A stretch of DNA of 64,000 nt from Streptosporangium lutulentum (GCF_030811455.1 NZ_JAUSQU010000001.1:7316001-7380000), one strand, 5' to 3'; shown: positions 7,162 to 17,929, counted from the first letter of the stretch. A program made the numbers and translations. Notes: generated by a model not told the origin, from the letters alone.

Positions 7162-8928
7162 ATGAAGGCGGAGGAACGCTGGCAGGCCAGGTTCGGTGCG
7201 CCGCGTGTGACGCTGCCCGTGTGGGCACGCCAGGCTCCCGCCCGGGCCGTCTACCGCAGTAACGCCTCCGGCGCGTGGGAGGTCTACGTCTGGGACCGCG
7301 CGGCAGGCTCGGCGCGCCAGGCGACCGCCCGGCCCAAGGGCACCTCGCACGGCGCGCTCGACCCCACCGGCCAATGGATCTGGTGGTTCTCCGACACCGA
7401 CGGCGACGAGTGGGGCCGCTGGATGCGCCAGCCCTTCGGCGGCGGTCCCGACGAGCCGATCGACCTCGAACCCGGTTTCCCCGCGGGGATCGCCCTGTCC
7501 TCGACCGGCGAGGCGGCCATCGGCATGGCCCGCCCCGGCGAAGGCTTCACGATCTATCTCGTACGGCCGGGCGAGCCCGCGCGCGTGATCTACGAGCACG
7601 CCGAGGCCGCCTCCGTGTCCGCCATCTCCCTGGACGGCTCGCTGATCGCGATCAGTCACAGCGAGCACGGCGACTCCCGGCATCCCGCGCTGCGGGTGCT
7701 CCGGCCGAACGGCGAACTCGTCGGCGACCTGCACGACGGCCCCGGCAAGGGTGTTCTCGGCCTGCGCTTCGCGCCCCTTCCCGGCGACCGCAGGCTGCTC
7801 ACCCTGCACGAGCGCAGAGGCCGCCGCGAACCGCTGGTCTGGGACCCCGAGACCGGCGACCAGCGGGAGATCTGGCTACGCGACCCCGGTGAGATCACCG
7901 CCGACTGGTACGACGACGGGCGCTCGCTGCTCGTCATCCGGGCCAACCGCGGCCGCACCACCCTGACCCGCTACGACCTCCCCGGCGGCGGGCACTTCCC
8001 GATCGAGACCCAGCACGGCGTGATCGAGGCCGCCGCGCCCCGTCCCGACGGCTCCGTGGAGTACTCCTGGTCCAGCGGCGCCCACCCGCAGGTGATCCGG
8101 TCGACCAACGGCCACGTGGTGATGAACCACGGCGGGCCGATCTCCCCGCCGTCCGTCCCGGTGGAGGACGTCGACGTGGAGGGCCCCGGCGGTCGCATCC
8201 ACGCCCTGGTCTCCCGTCCCGAACGCGGGTCCGGGCCGTTCCCCGCGGTCTTCCTGCTGCACGGCGGGCCGACCGCGCAGGACGACGACTCCTTCGTGCC
8301 CCAGGTGGCCGCGTGGGTGGATCTCGGCTTCGCGGTGGTGCGGGTCAACTACCGCGGCTCGACCGGGTACGGCTCGGCCTGGCGCGACGCGCTGAGCGGC
8401 GACGTCGGGCACATCGAGCTGGCCGACGTGGCCGCCGTCAGGGACACCATGGTCGACCGGGGCGTCGTCGACCCGGATCGGCTGGTGCTGTCCGGCGCCT
8501 CGTGGGGCGGCTACCTCACGCTCCTCGGTCTGGGCACCCAGCCCAAGATGTGGGCGGCGGGCATCGCCACGGTGCCGATCGCCGACCATCTGGCCGCCTA
8601 CCAGGAGGAGACCGAGGCGCTGCGCGCCTACCACCGCGCGCTGCTCGGCGGCTCTCCCGCCGAACAGCCTGAGCGCTACAGGCACTGCTCGCCGATCACC
8701 TACGTCGACCAGGTCGAGGCGCCGCTGCTGATCCTGGCCGGGGAGAACGACCCGCGCTGCCCGATCGGGCAGATCGAGACGTACGTGTCCCGGCTCGCCG
8801 AGCGCGCCCACGACCACGAGGTGTACCGCTACGACGCGGGCCACGGCTCGCTGGTCGTCTCCGAGCGCATCGCGCAGATGTCGGCCCAGCTCGACTTCGC
8901 CCGCAAGCACGTGAAGACGGAGCCCTGA
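7162..8928 (+). CDS. S9-family serine peptidase (prolyl oligopeptidase type)
   Basis: The 588-aa protein has an N-terminal beta-propeller (about 1-330, repeated WxxDGRSLL/DPTGQWIWW blades) and a C-terminal alpha/beta hydrolase domain starting near FLLHGGP. The nucleophile motif is GASWGG with Ser447; the likely Asp is D530 in ENDPRCP and the His is H561 in AGHGS. No signal peptide is present, so it is cytosolic. It should cleave short peptides, acylaminoacyl- or prolyl-type. GGAGGG precedes the ATG at good spacing. It looks monocistronic. Confidence 0.9.
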   Translation: MKAEERWQARFGAPRVTLPVWARQAPARAVYRSNASGAWEVYVWDRAAGSARQATARPKGTSHGALDPTGQWIWWFSDTDGDEWGRWMRQPFGGGPDEPIDLEPGFPAGIALSSTGEAAIGMARPGEGFTIYLVRPGEPARVIYEHAEAASVSAISLDGSLIAISHSEHGDSRHPALRVLRPNGELVGDLHDGPGKGVLGLRFAPLPGDRRLLTLHERRGRREPLVWDPETGDQREIWLRDPGEITADWYDDGRSLLVIRANRGRTTLTRYDLPGGGHFPIETQHGVIEAAAPRPDGSVEYSWSSGAHPQVIRSTNGHVVMNHGGPISPPSVPVEDVDVEGPGGRIHALVSRPERGSGPFPAVFLLHGGPTAQDDDSFVPQVAAWVDLGFAVVRVNYRGSTGYGSAWRDALSGDVGHIELADVAAVRDTMVDRGVVDPDRLVLSGASWGGYLTLLGLGTQPKMWAAGIATVPIADHLAAYQEETEALRAYHRALLGGSPAEQPERYRHCSPITYVDQVEAPLLILAGENDPRCPIGQIETYVSRLAERAHDHEVYRYDAGHGSLVVSERIAQMSAQLDFARKHVKTEP

Positions 8929-9170
8929 CCCTCTCCGTGCCCGGTGTCCGCCGTTTCGCCGCAGGCCGGAACAAGCGCCCTCGGACCTCCCGCCGTGCCG
9001 TTCGTCATCGGGCCGGCCACCGCGCCGTCGCGATCGTGACGGCGAGGCCGGTGGCCGGAAATCCCGGCGCCTAAAGGAAACCGTAAGCAATCCGTAAACG
9101 GGTCCCGCCATGCTTGAGGCACATCGAACAGCGGGCCGCACCGGACCCGCCGCCCATTGAGGAGCAGGCC

Positions 9171-9722
9171 ATGAGCAAGGTCGTCGCAGTCATCTACATC
9201 TCGATGGACGGCGTCGTGGAGGCGCCCGCCTGGACCGGGCCGTTCTGGAACGACGACCACGGCAAGTTCCAGGCCGGTCAGCTCGCCCAGAGCCGCGCCC
9301 TGCTCCTGGGCCGCGTCACCTACGACGGCATGGCCCAGGCCTGGCCGCAGATGGAGGCCGCGGGCCAGGACGTGGGCGAGATGAACAACCTTCCGAAGTA
9401 CGTGGCCTCCACCACGCTCACCGACCCGACGTGGAACGCCACCGTCATCGACGGCGACGTCGCCGAGGAGGTCGCCAAGCTGAAGGCCGAGGACGGCAAG
9501 GACCTCCTCATCTACGGCAGCGGCGATCTCGTCAACTACCTGATCGAGCACGACCTCGTCGACGAGCTCAAGCTCTTCCTGCACCCGGTCGTCGTCGGCA
9601 CCGGCAAGCGCCTCTTCGCCGACGGCATCGACACCAAGACCTGGCGGCTCGGCGGCACCCACGTCTTCAGCTCCGGCGCGATCGTTCTGGACTACCGCCC
9701 GGCGGCCCGGCAGGAGGCATAG
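9171..9722 (+). CDS. Dihydrofolate reductase-like (RibD C-terminal domain) protein
   Basis: The 183-aa protein has the DHFR-like fold pattern: VVAVIYISMDGVVEAP at the N-terminus, LLLGRVTYDGMA (the GRxTYE/D motif that contacts NADPH), then LLIYGSGDLVNYLIEHDLVD and the LFLHPVVVGTGKRLF strand. This YyaP/YwjB-type branch of stand-alone reductases has mostly unknown substrates. The ATG at 9171 follows GAGGAG; an in-frame upstream start would add 19 residues not seen in relatives. It converges with the phosphatase gene. Confidence 0.85.
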   Translation: MSKVVAVIYISMDGVVEAPAWTGPFWNDDHGKFQAGQLAQSRALLLGRVTYDGMAQAWPQMEAAGQDVGEMNNLPKYVASTTLTDPTWNATVIDGDVAEEVAKLKAEDGKDLLIYGSGDLVNYLIEHDLVDELKLFLHPVVVGTGKRLFADGIDTKTWRLGGTHVFSSGAIVLDYRPAARQEA

Positions 9723-9811
9723 GGACAAGCCGGCGAACCGGGGGCGCCGGACCGCCGAGTCGTGAAACCGCCAGGATCCCGATCACAGGGTTCACCGGGT
9801 CTCACGAGGAC

Positions 9812-9836
9812 CACCGAGGTCACCGGGGCCTCGGTG
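9812..9836. terminator. Bidirectional hairpin between convergent genes
   Basis: CACCGAGG (9812-9819) and CCTCGGTG (9829-9836) form an 8-bp stem, with further GC-rich dyads directly after it. It lies midway between the reductase stop at 9722 and the phosphatase stop at 9872. Confidence 0.4.
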
Positions 9837-9871
9837 CCGGGCCGCCGGCACCGGCCGCCGGACCCTCTGGT

Positions 9872-11410
9872 TCATCTGGCGCGAAGGACCACGATCGCCA
9901 GGTCGTCCGCGCTCGGCTCGGGGGCGAAGTCTTGCACGGCACGGCGGATCCGCTCGGCGACCGCCCGGGCCGACAGGCCCACGCACTCGGCGAGCAGCTT
10001 GGCCAGACCCCCGTCGTCGTCGAGCAGGTGGCCGTTCCGGCGTCGCTCGGTCACCCCGTCGGTCACCGCGAGAAGGACGTCTCCGACGTCGAGGTGGACG
10101 AGCTCCGCCTTGAAGGTCGCCTCGGGGAAGACCCCCAGCAGGGACTGGGAGGTCACCACGGTCTCCACGACGCCGCTGGGCCGCAGTCGCAGCGCCTCGG
10201 GATGACCCGCGGAGACCACCCACACGTCCAGCCCGGTCGGCACCGGCGTGATCTCCCCGTGCAGCAGGGTCAGGAACCGGGCCCGCTCGCCCTCCTCCAG
10301 GATCGCCTGGTTGAGGCGGTCGAGGACGGCGGCCACGCCGTACCCCTCCCTGGAGAGCAGACGCAGGGTGTGCCGGGCCAGGCCGGTGACCGCGGCGGCC
10401 TCGGGACCGGTCCCGCAGACGTCGCCCACCGCGAACCGCCACGCGTCGTTCCCCGCGGCGAACAGGTCGTAGAAGTCACCGCCGACCTCGTTGGTCTCCC
10501 CCGCGGGCTCGTAGACCACGGCGGAGTCGAGCCCGGGGATCTCACCCGGCTCGTTCGGGGGCAGCAGGCTGCGCTGCAGAGCCCGGTTGGCCGCCGCCTG
10601 GGTGGCGTAGAGCCGGGCGTTGTCCATGGCGAGGGCGGCCCGGCGGCCGATGTCCTCGGCGTACTGGAAAATGTCCTCGGGGAACCGGTCGGGCCGTCCC
10701 AGGCACATCGTCCCCAGCACCCGTCCGCGGGCGAGGAGCGGGATCACCAGCATCTGGGAGTCGCCGAGCTGCGTCGAGCCGCCGGACTGCGGGATCTGGA
10801 CCGCGGCGAGCTCCTCGGCCAGCTCGTCGATGCGCCGCTCGTCGGTGTGCCACAGGTAGGCCGGGCGCTGCGGGCCGCCGCCGTCGGTCCAGGTGTAGAC
10901 GGCGCACCAGGTGGCCAGCCGGGGCACCACGATCTGCGAGATGATCGCGGGCACCATGTCGGGGTTGAGGGTGCCCGCGAGCAGGTCGCTGGCGTCGGCC
11001 AGGAAACCCATCCAGATCGGCCCGCGGCTCGGCTCCTCCATGGACGACTCGGAGACCGTCCGTCCCGCGAATTCGGGCAGCCGGAGCCTGGCCCACTGGG
11101 TGCGGTGCTGTCCGGCGAAGGTGACACCCCACTCTTCGACGGGCACACTGGGACCGTTGGGGCCCTGTTCGGGGGCGCTGTTCTGGCGCACCTCGATCCG
11201 GACACCATCACCCAGATGGCTCCAGACGACCTCGAACGGCAGGTCGATCACCTGTGAGGTCAGCTCTTCCGCCAGGCGATCCGCCAGTGTCAGCACAGAC
11301 GCGGCGGCCCAGGCGGTCAGCACCTCTTCGGTGAACCGCCTGGCGGCAGAGACGGCCGTGTCTCCTGGGGCGAATGTCGCGGCCAGGACGGCTCGGGGAG
11401 CATTGGTCAC
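9872..11410 (-). CDS. PP2C-family (SpoIIE/RsbU-like) phosphatase with HATPase and GAF domains
   Basis: The protein is about 512 aa. In order it has an RsbW-like ATPase domain (about 1-90, with a degenerate N-box RLAEELTSQVIDL lacking the usual Asn), a GAF sensor domain (about 115-285) and a SpoIIE-type PP2C phosphatase (about 300-512: VGGDFYDLF, FAVGDVCGTGPEAA, DGVTERR, SADDLAIVVLR). Such proteins dephosphorylate anti-anti-sigma factors in partner-switching systems. The GTG at 11410 (MTNAPRAVL) is preferred; an ATG at 11431 would add seven residues. Longer extensions would run into the divergent kinase gene. It is divergent from the HAMP kinase, suggesting shared control. Confidence 0.85.
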   Translation of the reverse strand: MTNAPRAVLAATFAPGDTAVSAARRFTEEVLTAWAAASVLTLADRLAEELTSQVIDLPFEVVWSHLGDGVRIEVRQNSAPEQGPNGPSVPVEEWGVTFAGQHRTQWARLRLPEFAGRTVSESSMEEPSRGPIWMGFLADASDLLAGTLNPDMVPAIISQIVVPRLATWCAVYTWTDGGGPQRPAYLWHTDERRIDELAEELAAVQIPQSGGSTQLGDSQMLVIPLLARGRVLGTMCLGRPDRFPEDIFQYAEDIGRRAALAMDNARLYATQAAANRALQRSLLPPNEPGEIPGLDSAVVYEPAGETNEVGGDFYDLFAAGNDAWRFAVGDVCGTGPEAAAVTGLARHTLRLLSREGYGVAAVLDRLNQAILEEGERARFLTLLHGEITPVPTGLDVWVVSAGHPEALRLRPSGVVETVVTSQSLLGVFPEATFKAELVHLDVGDVLLAVTDGVTERRRNGHLLDDDGGLAKLLAECVGLSARAVAERIRRAVQDFAPEPSADDLAIVVLRAR

Positions 11411-11530
11411 TGTTCCGTGACTACCACACATCCCGCTGCCATGGGGTGAATCGAAGGCGGGACTACAGGTTGCGCACCGTGACAGACTGGGGTGACTCAC
11501 GGCTGCGCACCCGGGAGTCAGGGAGGTCTT

Positions 11531-14500
11531 ATGACCACGGCCAACACCGTGTCCGACGTCGAGGAGCGACGTTACAGCGAGTCTGATCTGCAACCGATTC
11601 TTCAGACGCTCATCACCTGGCGCGACGGTGACTTCCGCCGCCGGGTTCCGCATGCCCCACCAGGGATTCTCAGCGAGATCCGACTCCTGCTCAACGAGGT
11701 CGCCGACCGTCGCGAACACCTCGCCAACGAGCTCCATCGCGTCCGCCGCGAGGTGGTCAAGGAGGGCCGGTTCGGCGAACGCCTCACCGCCGGGCCCGGC
11801 GTGGGCTCCTGGGCCGAGAGCGTCGACTCGGTGAACTCTCTGATCGACGCCCTGGTCGGGCCGGTCAGCGGCGCGGCGGACGTCATCGACGCCGTGGCCA
11901 AGGGAGACCTGTCACGCCGGATCGACCTCGATCGCAGCGCCAGGGGCGAGGTGCGCCGCCTCGGCAAGGCGATCAACGGCATGGTCGACCAGCTCTCCCT
12001 GTTCACCTCGGAGGTGACGAGGGTCGCCCGCGAGGTCGGCACCGAGGGCCGGCTGGGCGGCCGGGCGAACGTGCGGGGCATGTCCGGCAGCTGGCGCGAC
12101 TTGACAGAAGCCGTCAACACCATGTCAAGCCGCGTCTCCGCGCAGGTCCGCGACATCGCCCTGGTGACCACGGCGGTCGCGAGGGGCGATCTGAGCCGCA
12201 AGGTCACCGTCGACGCGGTCGGCGAGATGTTCGAGCTGAAGAACACCGTCAACACCATGGTCGACCAGCTTCTGGCGTTCGCCGAGGAGGTCACCCGCGT
12301 CGCCCGCGAGGTCGGCACCGAGGGCCAGCTCGGCGGCCAGGCCCAGGTGCGCGGCGTCTCCGGGGTCTGGAAGGACCTCACCGACAACGTCAACTTCATG
12401 GCGGGCAACCTGACCACCCAGGTCCGCGCGATCGCCACGGTCGCCACGGCGGTGGCCCAGGGCGACCTGTCCAAGAAGATCACCGCCGACGCCCAGGGTG
12501 AGATCCTCCAGCTCAAGGACACCCTGAACACCATGGTCGACCAGCTGTCGATGTTCGCCGACGAGGTCACCCGCGTCGCCCGCGAGGTCGGCACCGAAGG
12601 CCAGCTCGGCGGCCAGGCCCGGGTCCGCGGCGTCTCCGGGGTCTGGAAGGATCTCACCGACAACGTCAACTTCATGGCGAACAACCTCACCTACCAGGTC
12701 CGCAACATCGCCGAGGTCACCACCGCCGTCGCCACCGGCGACCTGACCCGCAAGATCGACGTGGACGCGCAGGGTGAGATCCTCGCGCTGAAGACCACCA
12801 TCAACACCATGGTCGACCAGCTCTCCTCCTTCGCCTCCGAGGTGAGCCGCGTCGCCCGCGAGGTCGGCACCGAAGGCCAGCTCGGCGGCCAGGCCCAGGT
12901 GCGCGGCGTCTCCGGCACCTGGAAAGACCTCACCGACAACGTCAACGTCATGGCGAACAACCTGACCACCCAGGTCCGCCAGATCGCGGCCGTGTCCACC
13001 GCGGTGGCCCAGGGCAACCTGTCCAAGAAGATCACCGCCGACGCCCAGGGCGAGATCCTCCAGCTCAAGGACACCCTGAACACCATGGTCGACCAGCTGT
13101 CGATGTTCGCCGACGAGGTCACCCGCGTCGCCCGCGAGGTCGGCACCGAAGGCCAGCTCGGCGGCCAGGCCCGGGTCCGCGGCGTCTCCGGGGTCTGGAA
13201 GGACCTCACCGACAACGTCAACTCCATGGCGAACAACCTCACCTACCAGGTCCGCAACATCGCCGAGGTCACCACCGCCGTCGCGAACGGCAACCTGACC
13301 CGCAAGATCGACGTGAACGCGCAGGGTGAGATCCTCGCGCTGAAGACCACCATCAACACCATGGTCGACCAGCTCTCCTCCTTCGCCTCCGAGGTCACCC
13401 GGGTGGCGCGCGAGGTCGGCTCGGAGGGCCAGCTCGGCGGCCAGGCCCGGGTCGACGGCGCCGAGGGCATCTGGAAGCGGCTCACCGAGAGCGTGAACGA
13501 GCTGGCGGGCCGCCTCACCACCCAGGTCCGCGCGATCGCCGAGGTCACCACCGCCGTCGCCCGCGGCGACCTGACCCGCTCGATCGCCGTCGACGCCGAG
13601 GGAGAGATCGGCGAGCTCAAGGACAACATCAACACGATGGTGTCCAACCTGCGCGACACCACCACCGCCAACCAGGAACAAGACTGGCTCAAGTCCAACC
13701 TGGCCCGCATCTCCCGCCTCATGCAGGGCCATCGCGACCTGATGGAGGTCGCCAAGCTCATCATGAGCGAGCTGACCCCCCTGGTCTCGGCCCACTACGG
13801 CGCCTTCTACCTGGCGAACCCCTTCGGCGACCACGACCTGCACCTGATCGCCGGGTACGGCGCGCGCCCCGGCTCCCACCCCCGTCAGCGCTTCTCCACC
13901 GGCGAGGGGATCGTGGGACAGGCCGCGATGGAGGGCAAGAGGATCATTCTCCGGAACGTCCCCGCCCGGTATCTGACCGTGGACACCGGCCTCAGCACCT
14001 CGACCCCGGCCCAGATCGTCGTGCTGCCGATCCTGTTCGAGACCCAGGTGCTCGGTGTGCTGGAGCTGGCCTCGTTCAGCCAGTTCAGCGAAGTCCACCA
14101 CGACTTCCTGAACCAGCTCGTCGAAACCATCGGCGTCACCATGAACACGATCATCGCCAACTCCCGGACCGAGGACCTGCTGACCGAGTCGCAGCGCCTC
14201 ACCACCGAGCTGCAGGAGCGTTCGGACGAGCTCCAGCGCCAGCAGGAGGAGCTGCGCCGCTCCAACGCCGAACTGGAGGACAAGGCCGCGCTGCTGGCCA
14301 AGCAGAACCGGGCCATCGAGATCCAGAACTTCCAGATCGAGCAGGCGCGCCGTACGTTGGAGGAGCGTGCCGAGCAGCTCGCGGTCTCCTCCCGCTACAA
14401 GTCCGAGTTCCTGGCCAACATGTCCCACGAGCTGCGCACTCCCCTGAACAGCCTCCTCGTGCTGGCCAAGCTGCTCACCGAGAACGCCGAGGGCAACCTC

Positions 14501-15706
14501 ACCGCCCAGCAGGTGGAGTTCGCCAAGACCATCCACGGCGCCGGTTCGGCCCTGCTCCAGCTGATCAACGACATCCTCGACCTGTCCAAGGTCGAGGCCG
14601 GCCGGATGGACGTCCACCCCCAGCAGATCTCCCTGCCCAAGCTCGTCGACTACTTCGAGGCCACCTTCGCCCCGCTGGCGCAGGACAAGGGGCTCTCGTT
14701 CGCCGTCGAGGTCGACCCGTCGATCCCGCAGGAGCTCCGCACCGACGAGCAACGCCTCCAGCAGGTGCTGCGCAACCTGCTCTCGAACGCGATCAAGTTC
14801 ACCCCCAAGGGCGAGGTACGGCTGCGCGTGATCCGCGCCCAGCCCGCGGTGGCCTTCGTCGACGACACCCTGCGCGGCGCCGACGGCATCCTGGCCTTCG
14901 AGGTGGTGGACACCGGCATCGGCATCGCCGCCGACAAGCTGGAGGTCATCTTCGAGGCGTTCCGCCAGGCCGACGGCACCACCAGCCGCAAGTACGGCGG
15001 GACGGGCCTGGGCCTGTCCATCTGCCGCGAGATCGCCCGCCTGCTCGGCGGCGAGATCCACGTGGTCAGCAAGGTGGGCGAGGGCAGCACCTTCATCCTC
15101 TACCTGCCGCCGTCCTACGGCGGCCCGCTGGCCTCGCGCGACGGCGGGGCGACCGCTCCCAACTCCTCCCCCCGCAACCCGGCACTCGTCGGGGTGCTGG
15201 AGGACCCCGACGACCTGCCCGACATCCCGATCTCCGATGACATGTCCCTCTCCCCGTTCTCGCAGAACGAGGGCAAGCCGTGGAAGGGCGAGGATCCGCT
15301 CACCGGGGCCAAGATCCTGATCGTGGACGACGACATCCGTAACGTGTTCGCGCTGACCAGCGTGCTCGAACGCTACGGCTCCACGGTGGTCTACGCCGAG
15401 AACGGCCGCGAGGGCATCGAGCAGCTGGAGCGCAACGAGGACGTCGCGCTGGTCCTGATGGACATCATGATGCCGGAGATGGACGGCTGGGCCACCACCT
15501 CGGCGATCCGCCGGATGCCGCAGTTCGCCGATCTGCCGATCATCGCGCTTACCGCTAAGGTCATGCGAGGCGACCGGGAGAAGAGCATCGCCTCCGGTGC
15601 CTCCGACTACGTACCCAAGCCCGTGGATGTCGACCGCCTGCTGGAACGCCTGCGTGGATGGCTCACCCGGGGCAAGCCGGCCACCGATTCGAACGAAGGC
15701 GTGTGA
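11531..15706 (+). CDS. Hybrid histidine kinase with seven-HAMP array, GAF and receiver domain
   Basis: The 1391-aa protein has no membrane segment or signal peptide. It holds seven HAMP units (about residues 110-715) spaced 92 residues apart, joined by linkers reading [17 protein letters not shown] domain (about 750-870), a coiled coil (about 875-955), HisKA with H966 in SHELRTPL, HATPase_c (about 1050-1190) and a receiver with D1311 in [11 protein letters not shown] follow. The layout is that of group III (Nik1-like) soluble osmosensing kinases, in which the poly-HAMP stalk itself signals. GGGAGG precedes the ATG at 11531. The response regulator follows after 3 nt. Part of the HAMP array is a recent tandem duplication, listed separately. 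Confidence 0.95.
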   Translation: MTTANTVSDVEERRYSESDLQPILQTLITWRDGDFRRRVPHAPPGILSEIRLLLNEVADRREHLANELHRVRREVVKEGRFGERLTAGPGVGSWAESVDSVNSLIDALVGPVSGAADVIDAVAKGDLSRRIDLDRSARGEVRRLGKAINGMVDQLSLFTSEVTRVAREVGTEGRLGGRANVRGMSGSWRDLTEAVNTMSSRVSAQVRDIALVTTAVARGDLSRKVTVDAVGEMFELKNTVNTMVDQLLAFAEEVTRVAREVGTEGQLGGQAQVRGVSGVWKDLTDNVNFMAGNLTTQVRAIATVATAVAQGDLSKKITADAQGEILQLKDTLNTMVDQLSMFADEVTRVAREVGTEGQLGGQARVRGVSGVWKDLTDNVNFMANNLTYQVRNIAEVTTAVATGDLTRKIDVDAQGEILALKTTINTMVDQLSSFASEVSRVAREVGTEGQLGGQAQVRGVSGTWKDLTDNVNVMANNLTTQVRQIAAVSTAVAQGNLSKKITADAQGEILQLKDTLNTMVDQLSMFADEVTRVAREVGTEGQLGGQARVRGVSGVWKDLTDNVNSMANNLTYQVRNIAEVTTAVANGNLTRKIDVNAQGEILALKTTINTMVDQLSSFASEVTRVAREVGSEGQLGGQARVDGAEGIWKRLTESVNELAGRLTTQVRAIAEVTTAVARGDLTRSIAVDAEGEIGELKDNINTMVSNLRDTTTANQEQDWLKSNLARISRLMQGHRDLMEVAKLIMSELTPLVSAHYGAFYLANPFGDHDLHLIAGYGARPGSHPRQRFSTGEGIVGQAAMEGKRIILRNVPARYLTVDTGLSTSTPAQIVVLPILFETQVLGVLELASFSQFSEVHHDFLNQLVETIGVTMNTIIANSRTEDLLTESQRLTTELQERSDELQRQQEELRRSNAELEDKAALLAKQNRAIEIQNFQIEQARRTLEERAEQLAVSSRYKSEFLANMSHELRTPLNSLLVLAKLLTENAEGNLTAQQVEFAKTIHGAGSALLQLINDILDLSKVEAGRMDVHPQQISLPKLVDYFEATFAPLAQDKGLSFAVEVDPSIPQELRTDEQRLQQVLRNLLSNAIKFTPKGEVRLRVIRAQPAVAFVDDTLRGADGILAFEVVDTGIGIAADKLEVIFEAFRQADGTTSRKYGGTGLGLSICREIARLLGGEIHVVSKVGEGSTFILYLPPSYGGPLASRDGGATAPNSSPRNPALVGVLEDPDDLPDIPISDDMSLSPFSQNEGKPWKGEDPLTGAKILIVDDDIRNVFALTSVLERYGSTVVYAENGREGIEQLERNEDVALVLMDIMMPEMDGWATTSAIRRMPQFADLPIIALTAKVMRGDREKSIASGASDYVPKPVDVDRLLERLRGWLTRGKPATDSNEGV
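12470..13573 (+). repeat. Two near-identical 552-bp HAMP-pair copies
   Basis: DNA from 12470 onward repeats at 13022 with exactly 552 bp (two 92-codon HAMP units) between copies. For more than 230 bp only a few bases differ, for example gggtgaga/gggcgaga and aaggatctc/aaggacctc. Identity falls off in the last third of the second copy. It looks like a recent tandem duplication or gene conversion inside the kinase gene. Confidence 0.8.
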
Positions 15707-15709
15707 TCG

Positions 15710-16342
15710 ATGCCGGACCGAGCCAAAATTCTCCTGGTGGACGACCGGGAGGAGAACCTGATCGCGCTCGAAGCCATCCTCAGCTCGCTCGATCTGACGC
15801 CCGTCCGGGCCAAGTCAGGGGAGGAGGCGCTCAAAGCCCTCCTCGGCACCGAGTTCGCGTTGATCCTTCTGGATGTCCGCATGCCGGGCATGGACGGGTT
15901 CGAGACCGCGGCCCACATCAAGCGCCGCGAGCGCACCCGCAACATCCCGATCATCTTCCTGACCGTGGTCGACAGCGCTCCCGACTACGCCTTCCGCAGC
16001 TACGCCGCGGGCGCCGTCGACTACCTCACCAAGCCGTTCGACCCCTGGGTGCTCAGGGCCAAGGTCGCGGTGTTCGTCGAGCTCTACAACATGAACCGCC
16101 GCCTCGCCGAGCAGGCCACCATGCTCCGCGAGCGACTGAACACCGAGCTGCCGCCGGGTGACGCCGCCGAGCACGCGGCCGTGCTCCCCGAGCTCTCCAA
16201 ACGCCTCACCGCGGTCGAGGACGAGCTCGTCCGGGTCGCCGAGCTGGCCCGCAAGGGCGGCGACCCCACCCTCACCGGCCCGATGTCCGACCTGTCCAAC
16301 CGGCTCGAACACCTGCGAGCGGGCTTCGACGCCCTCTCCTGA
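15710..16342 (+). CDS. Response regulator (receiver plus coiled-coil tail)
   Basis: The 210-aa protein starts with a CheY-like receiver (1-125): acidic pair DD in ILLVDDREENL, phospho-acceptor Asp in LLDVRMPGMDG, Thr in IFLTVVD and Lys in YLTKPFDP. The rest (about 130-210) is helical and carries no HTH, so output is probably protein-protein. It starts 3 nt after the hybrid kinase stop, so the two are co-transcribed and it is the natural phosphoacceptor of that kinase. Confidence 0.9.
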   Translation: MPDRAKILLVDDREENLIALEAILSSLDLTPVRAKSGEEALKALLGTEFALILLDVRMPGMDGFETAAHIKRRERTRNIPIIFLTVVDSAPDYAFRSYAAGAVDYLTKPFDPWVLRAKVAVFVELYNMNRRLAEQATMLRERLNTELPPGDAAEHAAVLPELSKRLTAVEDELVRVAELARKGGDPTLTGPMSDLSNRLEHLRAGFDALS

Positions 16343-16407
16343 GGAGGGGGTCCCTCGCAGCCGGGAAGCTCGTCGCCGATCCACGACTGCTGGAGAGGCC
16401 CCGGAAG

Positions 16408-16432
16408 GGCACGGCCCGCGACCGGCCGTGCC
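16408..16432. terminator. Hairpin between convergent response regulator and NYN genes
   Basis: GGCACGGCC (16408-16416) pairs with GGCCGTGCC (16424-16432), a 9-bp all-GC-rich stem with a 7-nt loop. It lies between two convergent stop codons and may serve both strands. Confidence 0.5.
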
Positions 16433-16457
16433 GGAGAACCTCAGGGGCTGCGCGGGA

Positions 16458-17717
16458 TCAGCGGCGGGCGCGTTCGAGGGCGTCCCAGAAGCCCCGGCGG
16501 AGGGCGTGACGGACCTCGTCGTGGAGGAGGAAGTCGATCGGCAGGGAGGAGCCCTGGAGAAGGCGCGCCTCCAGGTCGGAGGGCATGCGGGGCTTGCGGG
16601 CGAGCACCGCCTCCAGCCACAGGGCGGGCGCGTCCTTGGCGACGGACTCGCCGAAGTCGTGGCCCTCCTTGTGCGCGGCCTTCACCGCCTCGGAGAGGGT
16701 GGTCGTGCTGCTGGTGGCCGCGCTCTGGATCGGCACGGGAGCCGCCTGAGGCCCGGTGTAGGCGCCGAGCTGGGACGTCTGGTAGCTCGGCATGCCGCCG
16801 GTGTTGCCGCCCATGGAGTACTGGGGGGCGGGCGGCTGCGGACCGGTCGGGCCGTTGGGAGCCACGGGAGGCGGGGCCGGGGCCGCCGGAGCCGGCGGGG
16901 GGACCGGAAGCGCCTGCGGGGACTCATGGGTGTAGCTCGGGTAGGCCGGGAGCGCGGGCTGGGAGTGGGCCGCGCGGGAGGTCTGGGCCACGGGAACCGG
17001 GGTGGTGGGCGGGGCGCCGTTGACACTGTGGGAGCCGCCGTGGGAGCCGCCGCCCTGGCCGTTGACGCTGTGAGACCCGCTGTGGGAGCCGCCCTGGCTG
17101 TTGCCGCTGTGGGAGCCGCCGCCGCCCTGGCCGTTGCCGAGCTGCTGGAGGCCGTTGCTCAGGGCGGGTGACTCCACGGCGTTGCCGGCGAGGCTGACGT
17201 AGGGCCGCAGGTGACTGCCGCCGATCTCGATCAGGTCATCGCATTCCTGGCGGAGCGTGCGGGACACCGCCCAGCTGCCGTCGGCGGTGATGTGTACGAC
17301 GGTGACCCGGATGCCGAGGTCCTGGGCATCGCAGACGACCTGCGCCAGGTCTTCGTCGCCGCTGACCACCACCGCGTCGCAGACCGCGCTGTTGCGGGCC
17401 AGCGTCATCAGGTCGCGGTGAACCTGGGCGTCCACACCCTCACGGCGTCCGGGGCGGATGCGCGACAGCCTGAGCTTGAGGCCGGGGATGTCGGCCAGCG
17501 TGTCGTGCTCGGGCGTGCGGCGGCCCTCGACGGTCGCCTCGTACCAGTAGCAGCGCAGCACCGGCAGTCCGGTGCGCTCTCTGGAGAGCTGGTCGAGCAT
17601 CTGGAGCATGCCCGGATAGTCCCAGGAGACGGCTTCGCGATGGCGGGTCCCATGCACGGCCATCGCGCCGTCGGCCAGCAGGTAGCCAGCGTCCACGAAC
17701 AGCGCGCAGCGATCCAC
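16458..17717 (-). CDS. NYN-domain (LabA/DUF88-like) protein with low-complexity linker
   Basis: The 419-aa protein has an N-terminal NYN domain of the PIN-like nuclease fold (about 1-170): CALFVDAGYLL with the first acidic residue, then VDAQVHRDLMTLAR and AVVVSGDEDLAQVV with further acidic residues. These suggest metal-dependent RNA cleavage. A Gly/Ser/His repeat stretch (about 195-235) and a Pro/Ala-rich linker (about 235-340) lead to a C-terminal helical domain (about 345-419) of unknown function. The start is GTG at 17717. It is transcribed alone and converges on the response regulator. Confidence 0.8.
   Translation of the reverse strand: MDRCALFVDAGYLLADGAMAVHGTRHREAVSWDYPGMLQMLDQLSRERTGLPVLRCYWYEATVEGRRTPEHDTLADIPGLKLRLSRIRPGRREGVDAQVHRDLMTLARNSAVCDAVVVSGDEDLAQVVCDAQDLGIRVTVVHITADGSWAVSRTLRQECDDLIEIGGSHLRPYVSLAGNAVESPALSNGLQQLGNGQGGGGSHSGNSQGGSHSGSHSVNGQGGGSHGGSHSVNGAPPTTPVPVAQTSRAAHSQPALPAYPSYTHESPQALPVPPPAPAAPAPPPVAPNGPTGPQPPAPQYSMGGNTGGMPSYQTSQLGAYTGPQAAPVPIQSAATSSTTTLSEAVKAAHKEGHDFGESVAKDAPALWLEAVLARKPRMPSDLEARLLQGSSLPIDFLLHDEVRHALRRGFWDALERARR
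17018..17150 (-). repeat. Gly/Ser/His minisatellite inside NYN gene
   Basis: Short, mostly in-frame repeats of a GGSHS-type peptide (GSHSGNSQGG, GSHSGSHSVN, GSHGGSHSVN) are encoded here by repeated blocks of the form gtgggagccgcc. Length variation in such a coding repeat would only change linker length. Confidence 0.6.
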
Positions 17718-17929
17718 GCGACACCGCCCTTCCTCGTGGCCCGGCCCTTGGACTCAGACAAGTCTGAAGGAGCCCCTGAGAGACCAGATAGACGGCCCTT
17801 CCTCAGGGTAATCAAGCAGCTGATCGTCCGAGGGTGAATCCCGACGATTCCACCCGCGCCCGCCCATACGCCGGACTGTTTACGCAGACCGTACCAGTTT
17901 GTCCCGTTATTGAGGTGCCACTCGGATGG

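Noticed and set aside
12125-15061. A 978-codon open frame antisense to the hybrid kinase gene
   Set aside because: It is a by-product of the GC-rich, repetitive HAMP coding sequence. Its translation is repetitive His/Asp/Gly/Leu filler with no domain, and the sense gene is certain.
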